A DNA stretch of 53,119 nt from Comamonadaceae bacterium (GTDB lineage: Bacteria; Pseudomonadota; Gammaproteobacteria; Burkholderiales; Burkholderiaceae_C): positions 1-53,119 of the forward strand of contig CANFWT010000010.1 in the NCBI GenBank assembly GCA_947450895.1, given 5' to 3'. The notes under the pieces were generated by a model. It was not told the origin of the DNA, made no database searches, and saw only the letters and a program-made list of their open reading frames with translations. Within the stretch, counting starts at the first letter, position 1; each line of letters begins with the position of its first letter. Below, one piece after another: positions 44,630 through 53,119 of this stretch. Position numbers and translations under genes: made by a program.

Positions 44630-45487
44630 CTATTGGCGCGCAGTGCGGGTGTTAGCGGGCAGTTGCTGGGGGTGGCTGGTGCGAAAGGGGTTGATATCCA
44701 GGCCCCCGCGGCGGGTGTAGCGCGCATAGACCGCGAGTTTGATGGGCCGGCATTGCCGCCAGATGTCCATAAAGATGCGCTCTACGCACTGCTCATGAAA
44801 CTCATCGTGGTTGCGAAAGCTCACCAGGTATTGCAACAGTCCTTCTTGTTCTATCTGTGCGCCGGTGTAGCTGATTTGCACGCTGGCCCAGTCGGGTTGG
44901 CCGGTCACCAAGCAATTGCTCTTGAGCAGGTTGCTGACCAGCACCTCGGTGATGGGGCCCTCGTTTTCCGCAGGGGCGCGGGTGCACAGCAGATCGGGGG
45001 CGGGGGTGTAGCGGCTGCATTCAACCTCCAGGCGGTCCAGGTTCAGGCCGTCAAGCTCGTACACCGGCTCGCGGTCAAACAGTTCGGGCCCCAGCAGCCG
45101 CACCCCGGCCGAAGACTGCACGGACGTTCCACGCCACAGCGCCTCGTTGATGTCGGCACGCAGCCGCGCCAGCACATCGGCGGCATCGGCAAAGCGGGTG
45201 TTGTTAAAACTGTTGAGGTAAAGCTTGAAGGACTTGCTCTCGATGATGTGGGGCGACTCGCAAGGTACGGTGATGTGCGCAATCGCTATCTGCGGCTTGC
45301 CGCGCGCGTTGAGCCAGCTGAGCTCAAACGCCGTCCACATGTCCGCGCCAAAAAACGGCGGAGCACTGGTCAAACCGATCTCCGTCCGTTTAGGGGCGCG
45401 CGCAATGGGGAAGAGCAGCGTGGCATCGTACTGGTCCGCGTATCCCACAGCCTTACCCAAAGGGGATTTTTCTGGCTGATGGCTCAT
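44630..45487 (-). CDS. queF: NADPH-dependent 7-cyano-7-deazaguanine reductase
   Basis: Reduces preQ0 to preQ1 in queuosine tRNA modification. The 285-aa product is the long, bimodular QueF type. Visible are the [12 protein letters not shown] motif (about 83-94) that binds NADPH/preQ0 and the catalytic Cys C192 in [14 protein letters not shown] 45487 overlaps the yaaA stop as ATGA, so the two are coupled. No other queuosine gene is in the window. Confidence 0.94.
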   Translation of the reverse strand: MSHQPEKSPLGKAVGYADQYDATLLFPIARAPKRTEIGLTSAPPFFGADMWTAFELSWLNARGKPQIAIAHITVPCESPHIIESKSFKLYLNSFNNTRFADAADVLARLRADINEALWRGTSVQSSAGVRLLGPELFDREPVYELDGLNLDRLEVECSRYTPAPDLLCTRAPAENEGPITEVLVSNLLKSNCLVTGQPDWASVQISYTGAQIEQEGLLQYLVSFRNHDEFHEQCVERIFMDIWRQCRPIKLAVYARYTRRGGLDINPFRTSHPQQLPANTRTARQ

Positions 45488-46269
45488 GCTGCGCGGCCTT
45501 GCGCCGGGCGCCGAAATACCAAGCGGGTAGGACTCGATTCCGAGGCGCACCAGCCATAGCCGTCACGATCAAAAGCGCGCAGTTGTTCCGGCGCGCTAAG
45601 GCGATGGTCAATGGCAAAGCGCGCCATCATGCCGCGCGCGCGCTTAGCGCTGAAACTGATGATCTTGAATTGCCCATTGCGTTCCTCCTGAAACACGCAT
45701 TCCACCACGGGCGCGCGCAGACGCTTGGTTTGCACCGCCTTGAAGTACTCCTGCGAGGCGAGGTTCACGACAAAAGGGCTGTCATCCGAGCGCAAACGGG
45801 TATTGAGGTAATCGCTAATCTGGGCGCCCCAAAACTGGTAGAGGTTGCTGCCCTGCGGCGTGACAAGTGCGGTGCCCATTTCCAAGCGATAAGGCTGCAT
45901 CAGATCCAGCGGACGCAATACGCCGTAGAGGCCGCTCAAGATACACAGGTGCGCTTGCGCCCAGTCCATCGCCTCGGCGTCGAGCGTGCGCGCTTGCAGC
46001 CCGTCGTACACATCGCCATTGAAAGCCAGCAGCGCCTGCCGGGCATTTTTGGCCGTAGCACGGGGGGACCAGGCCTGGTAACGGGCGACGTTCAGGCCCG
46101 AGAGCGCATCGCTCAAGTCCATGAGCTGGGAAATTTGCGGGGGCGAATAACCACGCAGCACATCGATCAGCACTTTGGACTGCTGCACGAAGAGCGGCGC
46201 CGTATGGGCCTGAAAAGCGGGGGCCGACTCGTAATCCAGAGACTTGGCAGGGGAAAGAAGTAACAACAT
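45484..46269 (-). CDS. yaaA: YaaA family peroxide-stress protein (DUF328)
   Basis: In E. coli YaaA lowers free iron and limits Fenton damage during peroxide stress. The 261-aa product has the conserved start [14 protein letters not shown], the segments [13 protein letters not shown] and FNGDVYDGL, the [21 protein letters not shown] core and the C-terminal [13 protein letters not shown]. The ATG at 46269 fits the family; the frame extends to 46386 without conservation. Heads the yaaA-queF pair and diverges from the two-component system. Confidence 0.93.
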   Translation of the reverse strand: MLLLLSPAKSLDYESAPAFQAHTAPLFVQQSKVLIDVLRGYSPPQISQLMDLSDALSGLNVARYQAWSPRATAKNARQALLAFNGDVYDGLQARTLDAEAMDWAQAHLCILSGLYGVLRPLDLMQPYRLEMGTALVTPQGSNLYQFWGAQISDYLNTRLRSDDSPFVVNLASQEYFKAVQTKRLRAPVVECVFQEERNGQFKIISFSAKRARGMMARFAIDHRLSAPEQLRAFDRDGYGWCASESSPTRLVFRRPAQGRAA

Positions 46270-46468
46270 GGGCGAATTATCCAGATTCTTGCGACCCGGT
46301 TGGTCCTCAGGCCAAGGCGCAGCGCAGCGCCTGTTGTGCGCCGCGACGCGAGACCAGACAATGCAATGTGTCATTGCTGTAATCAAAAGTCAGGAAAACT
46401 GAGTAAGAAGCACTTTTTTTGCTTAAAAAGGTAATAATTCCACCAATTACGACCTCCTGGGCCGGGCC

Positions 46469-47152
46469 ATGAACATATTGTTAATCGAGGACGAGTTGCG
46501 AATCGCCGAATTCGTCATGCACGGGCTCACGGCAGCGGGATGCACGGTGCAGCATGCCCAAGACGGAGAACATGGGTTGGCCTTGGTGCGCGCGGGCGGC
46601 CATGATGTGGTCATTTTGGACGCTATGCTGCCCAAACTTGATGGCTTTGACCTTTTGCGACAGATGCGCGGCGAAGGGGACACCACTCCCGTGATCATGC
46701 TCAGCGCCAAGGTCGACCTCCCCTACCGCTTGCTGGGCTTCGAAAACGGGGCGGATGACTATTTGCCCAAACCATTTTTCATTGAAGAGCTGGTGGCCCG
46801 GGTCCGTGCCATTCTCCAGCGGCGCGCCAAGGCGCCTGTGGTCCGCAAGGCGCTGCAGGTCAACGGTATCAGCCTGGATTTGATCACCCGCAAAGCCCAA
46901 TGGGAAGATACAAGCGCCGCCTTGAGCCCCCGCGAGTTCAGTTTGCTGGAGTACTTAATGCAGTCGCCGGGTCAGATATTTTCTCGCAAGAAAATACTCT
47001 CCCATGTGTGGGAAATTGATTTCGATCCCGAAACCAATGTCGTTGACGTGTGCATACAGCGCATCAAACGCAAACTCGCCCGCAACAGCGAACCGGCGCT
47101 TTTGCCGATCGAATCCGTTCGCGGCGTTGGCTACCGCATCCGCGCCGAATAG
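46469..47152 (+). CDS. OmpR/PhoB-family response regulator
   Basis: DNA-binding response regulator, 227 aa. The receiver domain has the acidic pocket (E7, D8), phospho-acceptor D51 (VVILDAMLPKLDGF), a switch Ser (MLSAK) and K-containing PKPF loop. The C-terminal winged helix (about 135-225) ends GVGYRIRAE. It lies 5 nt before its kinase gene. The 199-bp region upstream is AT-rich near the gene, with TAATAATT about 30 nt before the ATG and a short inverted repeat AAGCA/TGCTT at 46408-46424. Target genes are unknown; nearby candidates are yaaA and the TerB-like gene. Confidence 0.93.
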   Translation: MNILLIEDELRIAEFVMHGLTAAGCTVQHAQDGEHGLALVRAGGHDVVILDAMLPKLDGFDLLRQMRGEGDTTPVIMLSAKVDLPYRLLGFENGADDYLPKPFFIEELVARVRAILQRRAKAPVVRKALQVNGISLDLITRKAQWEDTSAALSPREFSLLEYLMQSPGQIFSRKKILSHVWEIDFDPETNVVDVCIQRIKRKLARNSEPALLPIESVRGVGYRIRAE

Positions 47153-47157
47153 ACGCG

Positions 47158-48543
47158 ATGAAAAAATCGCTTCGTCTGCAACTTATTTTGCTTTTATTTG
47201 CGGGAACCGCAGTCGTCATTGTCACCTACCGGATGGTTGCGAAGTACGCCGTCCGAAATACGATTTACCTGCAAACCCGCATCGAGATGCAAGAAGCATT
47301 GAATGCGTGCCTCCCATCTTTTGATAGCCGCAACGATTTTTTAAGCTGTTACAAAAGGGTGAACCAGCAAAGCTTGACCACGGCAGTGGCGGACCACTTG
47401 AAACTCTGCTACCTCGCCAATTCAAGCCAGCCATCCACCGGACAGCCACAGTGCACTGAAAACTTGAGCACAGAGACAGTCTGGCTCAACCACAAGGAAT
47501 ACAACCCCGCATTCGAGTGGTTCATGCCTTTGTATTTGCGACCGCAATGGCTGGGCGCGAGGGTGCTGGCCGGTGGCAAGACTCCCGTTTTGTTACTCAC
47601 TGCCGAGCGGGCTGAAAAATTGACGGAGCAATTATGGGCGGTGCGAGAAGTGCATTTTCGCTACATCATGCCGCTGATTGTTATCATGCTGGTGGTTCTC
47701 GGTTCTTGGTGTATTCGTGTGTTATTCAAACCGCTGGGAAAACTCGCGGAGTCATTGCGCTCTCTGACTGCCAATAATTTCACAAGTACCCACCTGGACG
47801 CCAATACCTATATCGAATTTGAAAAAATAACCGCCATTTACCAAGACATGTGCCGGCGCTTGGCGGACAGCTTTGACAAAGAGCGCAATTTCACCGCCGC
47901 TGCGTCGCATGAACTGCGAACGCCCCTGACAATTTTGCGCGGAACGTCTGAGCGTTTGATTGCGGCCTTGCCCGATGCAGGCCATGCACAAGTCCTCGCA
48001 CGCACTATGGGGGACGAGGTGGAGCGGCTGATTGAAATCAGCGAAAAGCTTCTTTTGTTGTCGCGTGCGGATGCCCAAGCACTGGTTTTGCAGCGGGAAC
48101 CGTTTGATCTGAGCCAGTACGTCTTGGACTTCGCCACCGATGCACGCGTTTTCCAGCAACGCATCAGCATCGGCCACGACATTGCGCCCGACGTGGTGTG
48201 GTACTGCGACAAAGTATTAATAAAGCAGCTGGTACAAAACCTGTATACCAACGCCCTGAAATACAACCGACCGGCGGGCCATATCCATTTTCGGCTCGCA
48301 AAGTTGGCCAATGCCTTCGAGTTGCAATTGACCAACACCACAGCGGACGTGACGCCGGACCTCGAGTCAAAGGCCTTTGACCGCTTTTACCGCGGAGACG
48401 CTGCGCGCAACCGTTCGGTAGATGGTCTGGGCTTGGGTCTGAGCATTTGCCTTGAAATTGCCAAAGCGCACGCCGCGCAATTGTCGTTCTCGGTGCATGC
48501 CGACCAACGTGTGGGCGTGCGGCTGGAGGTGCCCTTTGCCTAA
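47158..48543 (+). CDS. Sensor histidine kinase
   Basis: Membrane sensor, 461 aa, partner of the preceding regulator. Two membrane helices (about 8-26 and 168-188) enclose a periplasmic domain of about 140 residues with four cysteines (C51, C64, C84, C99). A short HAMP-like linker follows, then HisKA with phospho-His H251 in AAASHELRTPLTIL and HATPase_c (N box QNLYTNALKYN, G box GLGLGLSICLEIAKAH). The ATG at 47158 gives a proper N-terminal helix. The periplasmic domain is not one I recognise; its cysteines suggest a disulfide-stabilised or redox-sensitive fold. Confidence 0.92.
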   Translation: MKKSLRLQLILLLFAGTAVVIVTYRMVAKYAVRNTIYLQTRIEMQEALNACLPSFDSRNDFLSCYKRVNQQSLTTAVADHLKLCYLANSSQPSTGQPQCTENLSTETVWLNHKEYNPAFEWFMPLYLRPQWLGARVLAGGKTPVLLLTAERAEKLTEQLWAVREVHFRYIMPLIVIMLVVLGSWCIRVLFKPLGKLAESLRSLTANNFTSTHLDANTYIEFEKITAIYQDMCRRLADSFDKERNFTAAASHELRTPLTILRGTSERLIAALPDAGHAQVLARTMGDEVERLIEISEKLLLLSRADAQALVLQREPFDLSQYVLDFATDARVFQQRISIGHDIAPDVVWYCDKVLIKQLVQNLYTNALKYNRPAGHIHFRLAKLANAFELQLTNTTADVTPDLESKAFDRFYRGDAARNRSVDGLGLGLSICLEIAKAHAAQLSFSVHADQRVGVRLEVPFA

Positions 48544-48665
48544 GGCAAAGCGGCCTTGCTAACAAAGCCGTCACCATGCACCCTTGTCGGATGACAAATT
48601 GTTCATGCCAGGCGTGATTACAGGCATGTAACCCCCAAACGTCCACGTGCTCGCTATCGTGAGTT

Positions 48666-51143
48666 ATGGCCAGTGAAAACGACTTTCCCAGTGTTGTTGA
48701 AAAAATAAAGAGTGCTGACTTGCACCCGGGGCAATCTGACGCGCCTGCGCTGGAACTGACACCTGCTTTGGTGTTGTCCTGCGCGCTGCTTTACATGCTG
48801 CTGTCAAACGGCGAGGTAGACGACAGCGAAATTAGCCAGCTTCAATCGGTGATTGGCAAAAACGCAGACCTATTGCACTGCGCGGTGCACTACGTCGAAG
48901 CGGTGTCCATCGAACAGTTTTTGCGCGATGCTCCCCAGGTGCTCAAGGCGCCCGACAAACTCTGTGTGCTCACCAATCTTTGCGACACCATGCTGTCTGA
49001 TGGCACGGTTGACGCGGCGGAGCTCGAGTTGTTCCATCGCTTCGAGGCCGCCTTCGGCTTTAGCGAAAGCGCGTTCGCGCCGTTTTACGAACCGATTGCC
49101 CTGAAAAACAACAAGTCCGTACTGGGCGTGTACAACAGCGCGGAGCTCGGGTCGGGTCTGGTGGGTCCGCATTTGGCCCTGGCGGCTTCTTTGATTTACA
49201 CGATGGCCTCGGACGGCTCCTTGGGTCCAGAGGAAATTGGCCGCCTTCAAGCCATGATCGGTGAATTCGATGGCCTGCAGAAATTTTCAGTGAAGTATGC
49301 GCTGCGAGTGAAGTCGGAGCAGTTTTTTGCCTCGGCGTCCAAGATTTTGAGCACCGAGCAGCGCATGTTCATCTTGGCCAATGCATGCGACATCATGTTG
49401 GCCGATGGTGTCGTAGAAGCCGGTGAACAACGCGTTTTCAACGCCATGCGCGAGGCCTTCGGAATTTCAGAAGACGGTTTCAAAGCCTGCTACCGCGCAG
49501 TCAAGATCAAAAACATCAAGTCCTTCAGCACGGACGATTTTCAGATTCCGCCAGGACTGGTTTTCGGTGAGCCCAGCGCAGATGAAACAGGCGATCGCAC
49601 GGGCTCCAGCGCGTTTGGTTTGACGCCGCGTGCCGGCGCCCAAAGCACCGAAGAGTCCGCCTTCAGCGCCACCGTTGACCGCACCATGCGTGCCAATATC
49701 ATCAAGGTCGTGACGGGTTTTGGTTCTTCCAAAAAAATAGACCGCCTGAACCGCAACGCCCTAGGTGGCTCAGCCGCCTCGGAGGATGACTCCGGCATGG
49801 CCAACGCTTTAGCGCGCGCAGACCAGCAAATCGGCCGCCCTTCCGCTGCCGCACGAGGGTCCGCAACCGGCGGACAGGGCTTCGCATCAACGTCCCCGAA
49901 GTTCGACGACTCCGGCATGGCCAACGCGTTGGCGCGCGCAGACCAGCAAATCGGCCGCCCTTCCGACGCCGCACGAGGGTCCGCAACCGGAGGACAGGGC
50001 TTCGCATCAACGTCCCCGACGTTCGACGACTCCGGCATGGCCAACGCCTTAGCGCGCGCAGACCAGCAAATCGGCCGCCCCTCTTCGGCGGGCTCCGCGC
50101 ACGCCATCAACCGACAGACCATCCCCTCCACCCTCAACGCGCAGTTGCAACAGCAAACCGCAGCCCAGGCGTCGATGGCACCATTCACGGGCGAAAAGGA
50201 GTGGCCCTCGTCTTCGTCGGCGGCGGCCAACGGCGCGACTGGCAGACACCGTGCGCAAGTGCCCCACGCTATGGCGGGCCGTCCTGCACGGCCCAACGGT
50301 CGGTCGGTGTCGGGTCGCCATGCTGCGGCGCGGTCGGCAACTGCTGGCGCAGGGCAAAGGAACGATTCTGGTACCCAATCCACCATTGACCGGCCCTACG
50401 ACCACCAACAGGCGCTGGCAGAGCTGGCGCAAGCGCGTGAAAGACTGCAAGCCACCCTGGATCGCAATGCCGGCAAAAAGCAAGCGGCCCAGACGTCCGC
50501 AAGCGCAAGACAAACTGCTGCGTTGATGCATACAACCGCCGCCTCAGCTTTACCGCCAGCGGCTGCGACGCCGGCCCCCGTACAAGCAAGGTCCCAAAGC
50601 CCTGGCCTGGCCCAACAAAACGCTGTTCCTTCGGTGCGCAAGGCAATGCAGCGTGGCACGCAGCGCTTGCTCGCGCAGCTTCGCAAGGCGACGCAAGCCT
50701 TGGTCGCCGCAAGCCCATCGGCTGACACAGGCCGCGCGCCCGCAGGCATCAACGGCCGCCCCGTCGATCAAAACGCCACGAGCGCAAGCCCCGTGGCTGC
50801 GCTCATGCGCACCGCAGCACCGCTGGCCATCGCCGCGGGCGCGGGCTTGGTAGCCAGCGCCTTGGTGCTGTCCATGGTGAGCACGCCTAAACCCCCGCTG
50901 CTTTGGGCATCACTGCCTACACGGGCCCCGGGCCTGGACCTCTGCGGACTGGGAAATACGCTTTCCAAACAACCGTGGCTGCCCGCTGCAAGTGGTTCAT
51001 GCTGGTCGCTACCGCAGCCGCGCTCGGCGCTACCCACGTGGAAGGGCCACAAAACCTGGGTGCAGACCTTGCCAGTCGATGCCGTCAGGCGCAATGTGCG
51101 CAGTTTGCCTATTGCCAGCGGCTTTGGTGTGCGGTTACCTTGA
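48666..51143 (+). CDS. TerB-like repeat protein with C-terminal membrane helix
   Basis: Function unknown. The 825-aa protein begins with two homologous all-helical TerB-like domains (about 36-154 and 170-288), each with two acidic loops of the form S/A-D/N-G-x-V/L-x-x-x-E (SNGEVDDSE, SDGTVDAAE, SDGSLGPEE, ADGVVEAGE). A linker follows, then a 40-residue repeat at 374-413 and 414-453 with a partial third copy, a long disordered Ala/Gln/Arg-rich stretch to about 710, one hydrophobic helix (about 716-738) and a low-complexity tail of about 87 residues. There is no signal peptide, so it may be a tail-region-anchored cytoplasmic protein. The tail looks unlike the rest; a late frameshift is possible but unproven. 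It lies 122 nt after the histidine kinase gene. Confidence 0.75.
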   Translation: MASENDFPSVVEKIKSADLHPGQSDAPALELTPALVLSCALLYMLLSNGEVDDSEISQLQSVIGKNADLLHCAVHYVEAVSIEQFLRDAPQVLKAPDKLCVLTNLCDTMLSDGTVDAAELELFHRFEAAFGFSESAFAPFYEPIALKNNKSVLGVYNSAELGSGLVGPHLALAASLIYTMASDGSLGPEEIGRLQAMIGEFDGLQKFSVKYALRVKSEQFFASASKILSTEQRMFILANACDIMLADGVVEAGEQRVFNAMREAFGISEDGFKACYRAVKIKNIKSFSTDDFQIPPGLVFGEPSADETGDRTGSSAFGLTPRAGAQSTEESAFSATVDRTMRANIIKVVTGFGSSKKIDRLNRNALGGSAASEDDSGMANALARADQQIGRPSAAARGSATGGQGFASTSPKFDDSGMANALARADQQIGRPSDAARGSATGGQGFASTSPTFDDSGMANALARADQQIGRPSSAGSAHAINRQTIPSTLNAQLQQQTAAQASMAPFTGEKEWPSSSSAAANGATGRHRAQVPHAMAGRPARPNGRSVSGRHAAARSATAGAGQRNDSGTQSTIDRPYDHQQALAELAQARERLQATLDRNAGKKQAAQTSASARQTAALMHTTAASALPPAAATPAPVQARSQSPGLAQQNAVPSVRKAMQRGTQRLLAQLRKATQALVAASPSADTGRAPAGINGRPVDQNATSASPVAALMRTAAPLAIAAGAGLVASALVLSMVSTPKPPLLWASLPTRAPGLDLCGLGNTLSKQPWLPAASGSCWSLPQPRSALPTWKGHKTWVQTLPVDAVRRNVRSLPIASGFGVRLP
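49785..50087 (+). repeat. Tandem 120-bp in-frame repeats inside the TerB-like gene
   Basis: Unit 1 (49785-49904) and unit 2 (49905-50024) are nearly identical; unit 3 (50025-about 50087) is the first half only. Each unit encodes 40 residues beginning DDSGMANALARADQQIGRPS. Differences are a handful of bases, so duplication is recent or the copies are homogenised by recombination. Confidence 0.95.
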
Positions 51144-51208
51144 ATCGCCATCGGAAGCCCTGCGCGCTGTAGCGCGGTTAAGGCGATTCGCCGCCAGAGA
51201 ATCTTGCC

Positions 51209-51481
51209 TTACGGGCTTTGCACCACGGCCGCCGTGGCCTTTCGCACCAAAGGTAGCACCAGCAAAAGCGTTGGAAACGCCACCAACCAGGAAATCCCCC
51301 ACGACCCGAGCCACAGCGGAAAGAACCCCGGGCTGAAACCAGCGCTGCGCAAGGTGCTGATCGACGATATCACGCAAGTCATGATGATGGAAAGAAAGAA
51401 AGGGAGCACCACTTTGGCGTAAGCGGCAGGTAGCTTGGGAATGCCCAAAGGGCCGCGTGAATTGGATGTCGGTGTCGTCAT
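51209..51481 (-). CDS. DUF2798 family small membrane protein
   Basis: Two-helix inner-membrane protein of unknown role, 90 aa. Helices lie at about 25-47 (VVLPFFLSIIMTCVISSI) and 58-80 (LWLGSWGISWLVAFPTLLLVLPLV), joined by a short loop with Pro and Gly. The sequence FFLSIIMTCVISSISTLR resembles the DUF2798 family. Starts at 51490 or the GTG at 51505 are equally possible. It is convergent with the TerB-like gene and divergent from valS. Confidence 0.75.
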   Translation of the reverse strand: MTTPTSNSRGPLGIPKLPAAYAKVVLPFFLSIIMTCVISSISTLRSAGFSPGFFPLWLGSWGISWLVAFPTLLLVLPLVRKATAAVVQSP

Positions 51482-51604
51482 GGCTACCATGTTATCCGCA
51501 GGCACCGCCCCCAGGGGCGCACTGCGGCGGTCTCGTTAAAATCACACTACCGATCCCAGTAATCCCACGGCCGCCCCAGTGCTGCTGTCACAAGCCCCAC
51601 CCCC

Positions 51605-53119
51605 ATGAGCAACGCCCCCGCGCAAGCCCCCGACCAGCCCGGTCTGCAGTCCCTGTCCAAATCGTTCGAGCCCGCTGCGCTCGAAGCCCATTGGGGGCCC
51701 GAGTGGGAGAAACGCGGCTACGGCGTGGCCGGCTACCGGGGCACGGCGCAAGCAATGGCCGGCCAGCCGCCGTTTTCCATCCAGCTGCCGCCGCCCAACG
51801 TGACCGGCACGCTGCACATGGGCCACGCCTTTAACCAGACCATCATGGACAGCCTCACCCGCTACCACCGCATGGCTGGCTTTAACACCGCCTGGATTCC
51901 GGGCACCGACCACGCGGGCATCGCCACCCAAATCGTGGTGGAGCGCCAGTTGCAGGCCCAGGGCATCAGCCGCCACGACATGGGGCCAACGCCGGCTGAG
52001 GCGCGCAAAAACTTCGTGTCCAAGGTCTGGGAATGGAAAGAACAATCCGGCAACACCATCACCACCCAAATGCGCCGCATGGGCGACAGCGTGGACTGGA
52101 GCCGCGAATACTTCACCATGGACCCCAAGCTGTCCAAAACCGTGACTGAGACCTTTGTGCAGCTTTACGAGCAAGGCCTGATTTACCGTGGCAAGCGCCT
52201 GGTCAACTGGGACCCGGTGCTGCAAAGCGCGGTCAGCGACCTGGAAGTGGAAAGCACCGAGTCCGAGGGCAAGATGCACTACATCTTGTACCCCTTCTCG
52301 GACGGGCCGCAACTTATTGACGGCGTGCTGAGCCAAGGCATGACGATTGCCACCACCCGCCCCGAGACCATGATGGCAGACGGCGCGCTGGCCGTGCACC
52401 CCGAGGACGAGCGCTACATGCACCTGCTGGGAAAAATGGTGGACCTGCCCTTGTGCAACCGCAAAATTCCCATCATCGCCGATGACTTTGTGGACCGCGC
52501 CTTTGGCTCGGGCTGCGTCAAGATCACCGGCGCGCACGACTTCAACGACTACGCCTGCGCCCAGCGCCACGGCCTGCCGCTGATCACCATCTTTACGCTA
52601 GACGCCAAAGTCAACCACAACGGCCCGGTGCACTACCAGGGCATGGACCGTTTTGAGGCGCGCAAAGCCTTGCTGGCCGACCTGGAAAAAGACGGTTTGC
52701 TGCTGGAAGTAAAACCCCACAAACTGATGCTGCCCATCTGCGCCCGCACCGGCCAAGTCGTCGAGCCCATGCTGACCGACCAGTGGTTTGTGGCCATGAC
52801 CAAAGTGTCCGATCAGGACCCCACCGGCAAATCCATCGCGCAAAAAGCCATAGACGCCGTGCAAACCGGCGAAGTCACCTTCGTGCCCGAGAACTGGGTC
52901 AACACCTACAACCAATGGATGAACAACATCCAGGACTGGTGCATCAGCCGCCAGCTCTGGTGGGGCCACCAGATTCCGGCCTGGTACGACGAAGACGGCC
53001 GCGTCTACGTGGCCCGCAACGAGGCCGAAGCCCAAGCCCAGGCCCCCGGCAAAACCTTGCGCCGCGACGAAGACGTGCTCGACACCTGGTACTCCAGCGC
53101 CCTGGTGCCTTTCAGCACT
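51605..53119 (+). CDS. valS: Valyl-tRNA synthetase, 3'-truncated by window edge
   Basis: Class I synthetase charging tRNA-Val with editing of threonine. The frame is open from ATG 51605 to the last base (505 codons seen; the whole protein would be about 950). Motifs: [15 protein letters not shown] with the HIGH-equivalent HMGH (71-74), [14 protein letters not shown], the editing-domain signature [34 protein letters not shown], and the return to the catalytic core at [18 protein letters not shown]. The KMSKS loop and anticodon-binding domain are beyond the edge. A proline-rich start [12 protein letters not shown] is a lineage-type extension. Confidence 0.96.
   Translation, partial: MSNAPAQAPDQPGLQSLSKSFEPAALEAHWGPEWEKRGYGVAGYRGTAQAMAGQPPFSIQLPPPNVTGTLHMGHAFNQTIMDSLTRYHRMAGFNTAWIPGTDHAGIATQIVVERQLQAQGISRHDMGPTPAEARKNFVSKVWEWKEQSGNTITTQMRRMGDSVDWSREYFTMDPKLSKTVTETFVQLYEQGLIYRGKRLVNWDPVLQSAVSDLEVESTESEGKMHYILYPFSDGPQLIDGVLSQGMTIATTRPETMMADGALAVHPEDERYMHLLGKMVDLPLCNRKIPIIADDFVDRAFGSGCVKITGAHDFNDYACAQRHGLPLITIFTLDAKVNHNGPVHYQGMDRFEARKALLADLEKDGLLLEVKPHKLMLPICARTGQVVEPMLTDQWFVAMTKVSDQDPTGKSIAQKAIDAVQTGEVTFVPENWVNTYNQWMNNIQDWCISRQLWWGHQIPAWYDEDGRVYVARNEAEAQAQAPGKTLRRDEDVLDTWYSSALVPFST

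Noticed and set aside
49785..50087. Regular repeats that might suggest a CRISPR array
   Set aside because: Units are 120 bp, in frame, adjacent without unique spacers, and inside a coding gene; no cas genes are present.

Overview
The window is a compact, GC-rich, chromosome-type segment from a Gram-negative bacterium. Gene content and order (smc-zipA-ligA-def, glyA-nrdR-ribD-ribE, dapC/dapD-pilU-like-dapE-prmB, cysS-alkA-accA-tilS-lysC) together with protein style point to the Betaproteobacteria, order Burkholderiales, probably a Comamonadaceae/Rhodoferax-like organism. That assignment is inference from recognised families; no 16S gene is present. I see no insertion sequence, prophage, integrase, CRISPR array or origin. 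Most of the window is housekeeping sequence with short gaps and many overlapping start/stop codons.

Layout. 1-1845: 3' part of oligopeptidase A (prlC, cut by the left edge). 1951-7485 (minus): cysS, a 3-methyladenine glycosylase, accA, tilS and lysC, then tRNA-Ser(GCT) with its own terminator. 7651-11869 (plus): an envelope cluster with a secreted TPR protein, an L,D-transpeptidase, periplasmic and cytoplasmic cyclophilins (ppiA, ppiB) and lpxH. 11930-14707 (minus): a large DUF349 protein. A 400-bp intergenic region with a candidate structured leader precedes a membrane-anchored lytic transglycosylase. 16083-19593 (plus): glyA, nrdR, ribD, ribE. 19618-21467: rpiA and pyrD, divergent. 21489-28762 (minus): smc, zipA, ligA, def (chromosome segregation, division, ligation, deformylation). 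28872-29255 (minus): a lone Hpt phosphotransfer protein.

29347-36665 (plus): lysine/peptidoglycan genes dapC, dapD and dapE with a PilU-like ATPase embedded between dapD and dapE, then prmB and the ABC-F ATPase yheS, several joined by 4-nt overlaps. 36684-37423 holds two small divergent secreted proteins of unknown function. 37609-37762 is a tRNA-Leu(CAA) unit with promoter and terminator. 37866-41727 (plus): a bacteriohemerythrin, an FMN alpha-hydroxy-acid oxidase, dinB and a dienoyl-CoA-isomerase-like crotonase. 41769-46269 (minus): yaaA-queF, a 2-oxoglutarate/Fe(II) oxygenase, a double cyclic-nucleotide-binding-domain protein and an HD protein with the signature motifs of class I (animal-type) cyclic nucleotide phosphodiesterases. 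46469-48543 (plus): an OmpR-type two-component pair. 48666-51143 (plus): a TerB-like protein with near-identical 120-bp repeats and a C-terminal membrane helix. 51209-51481 (minus): a DUF2798 membrane protein. From 51605: valS, cut by the right edge.

The best candidate for something new is the overlapping pair at 41769-43488. One protein has a degenerate and an intact cyclic-nucleotide-binding domain and no visible output domain. The other is a class I-like phosphodiesterase in which the invariant purine-binding glutamine appears to be arginine. Together they look like a self-contained nucleotide-sensing and nucleotide-destroying module. Second is the TerB-like repeat protein next to the two-component system.
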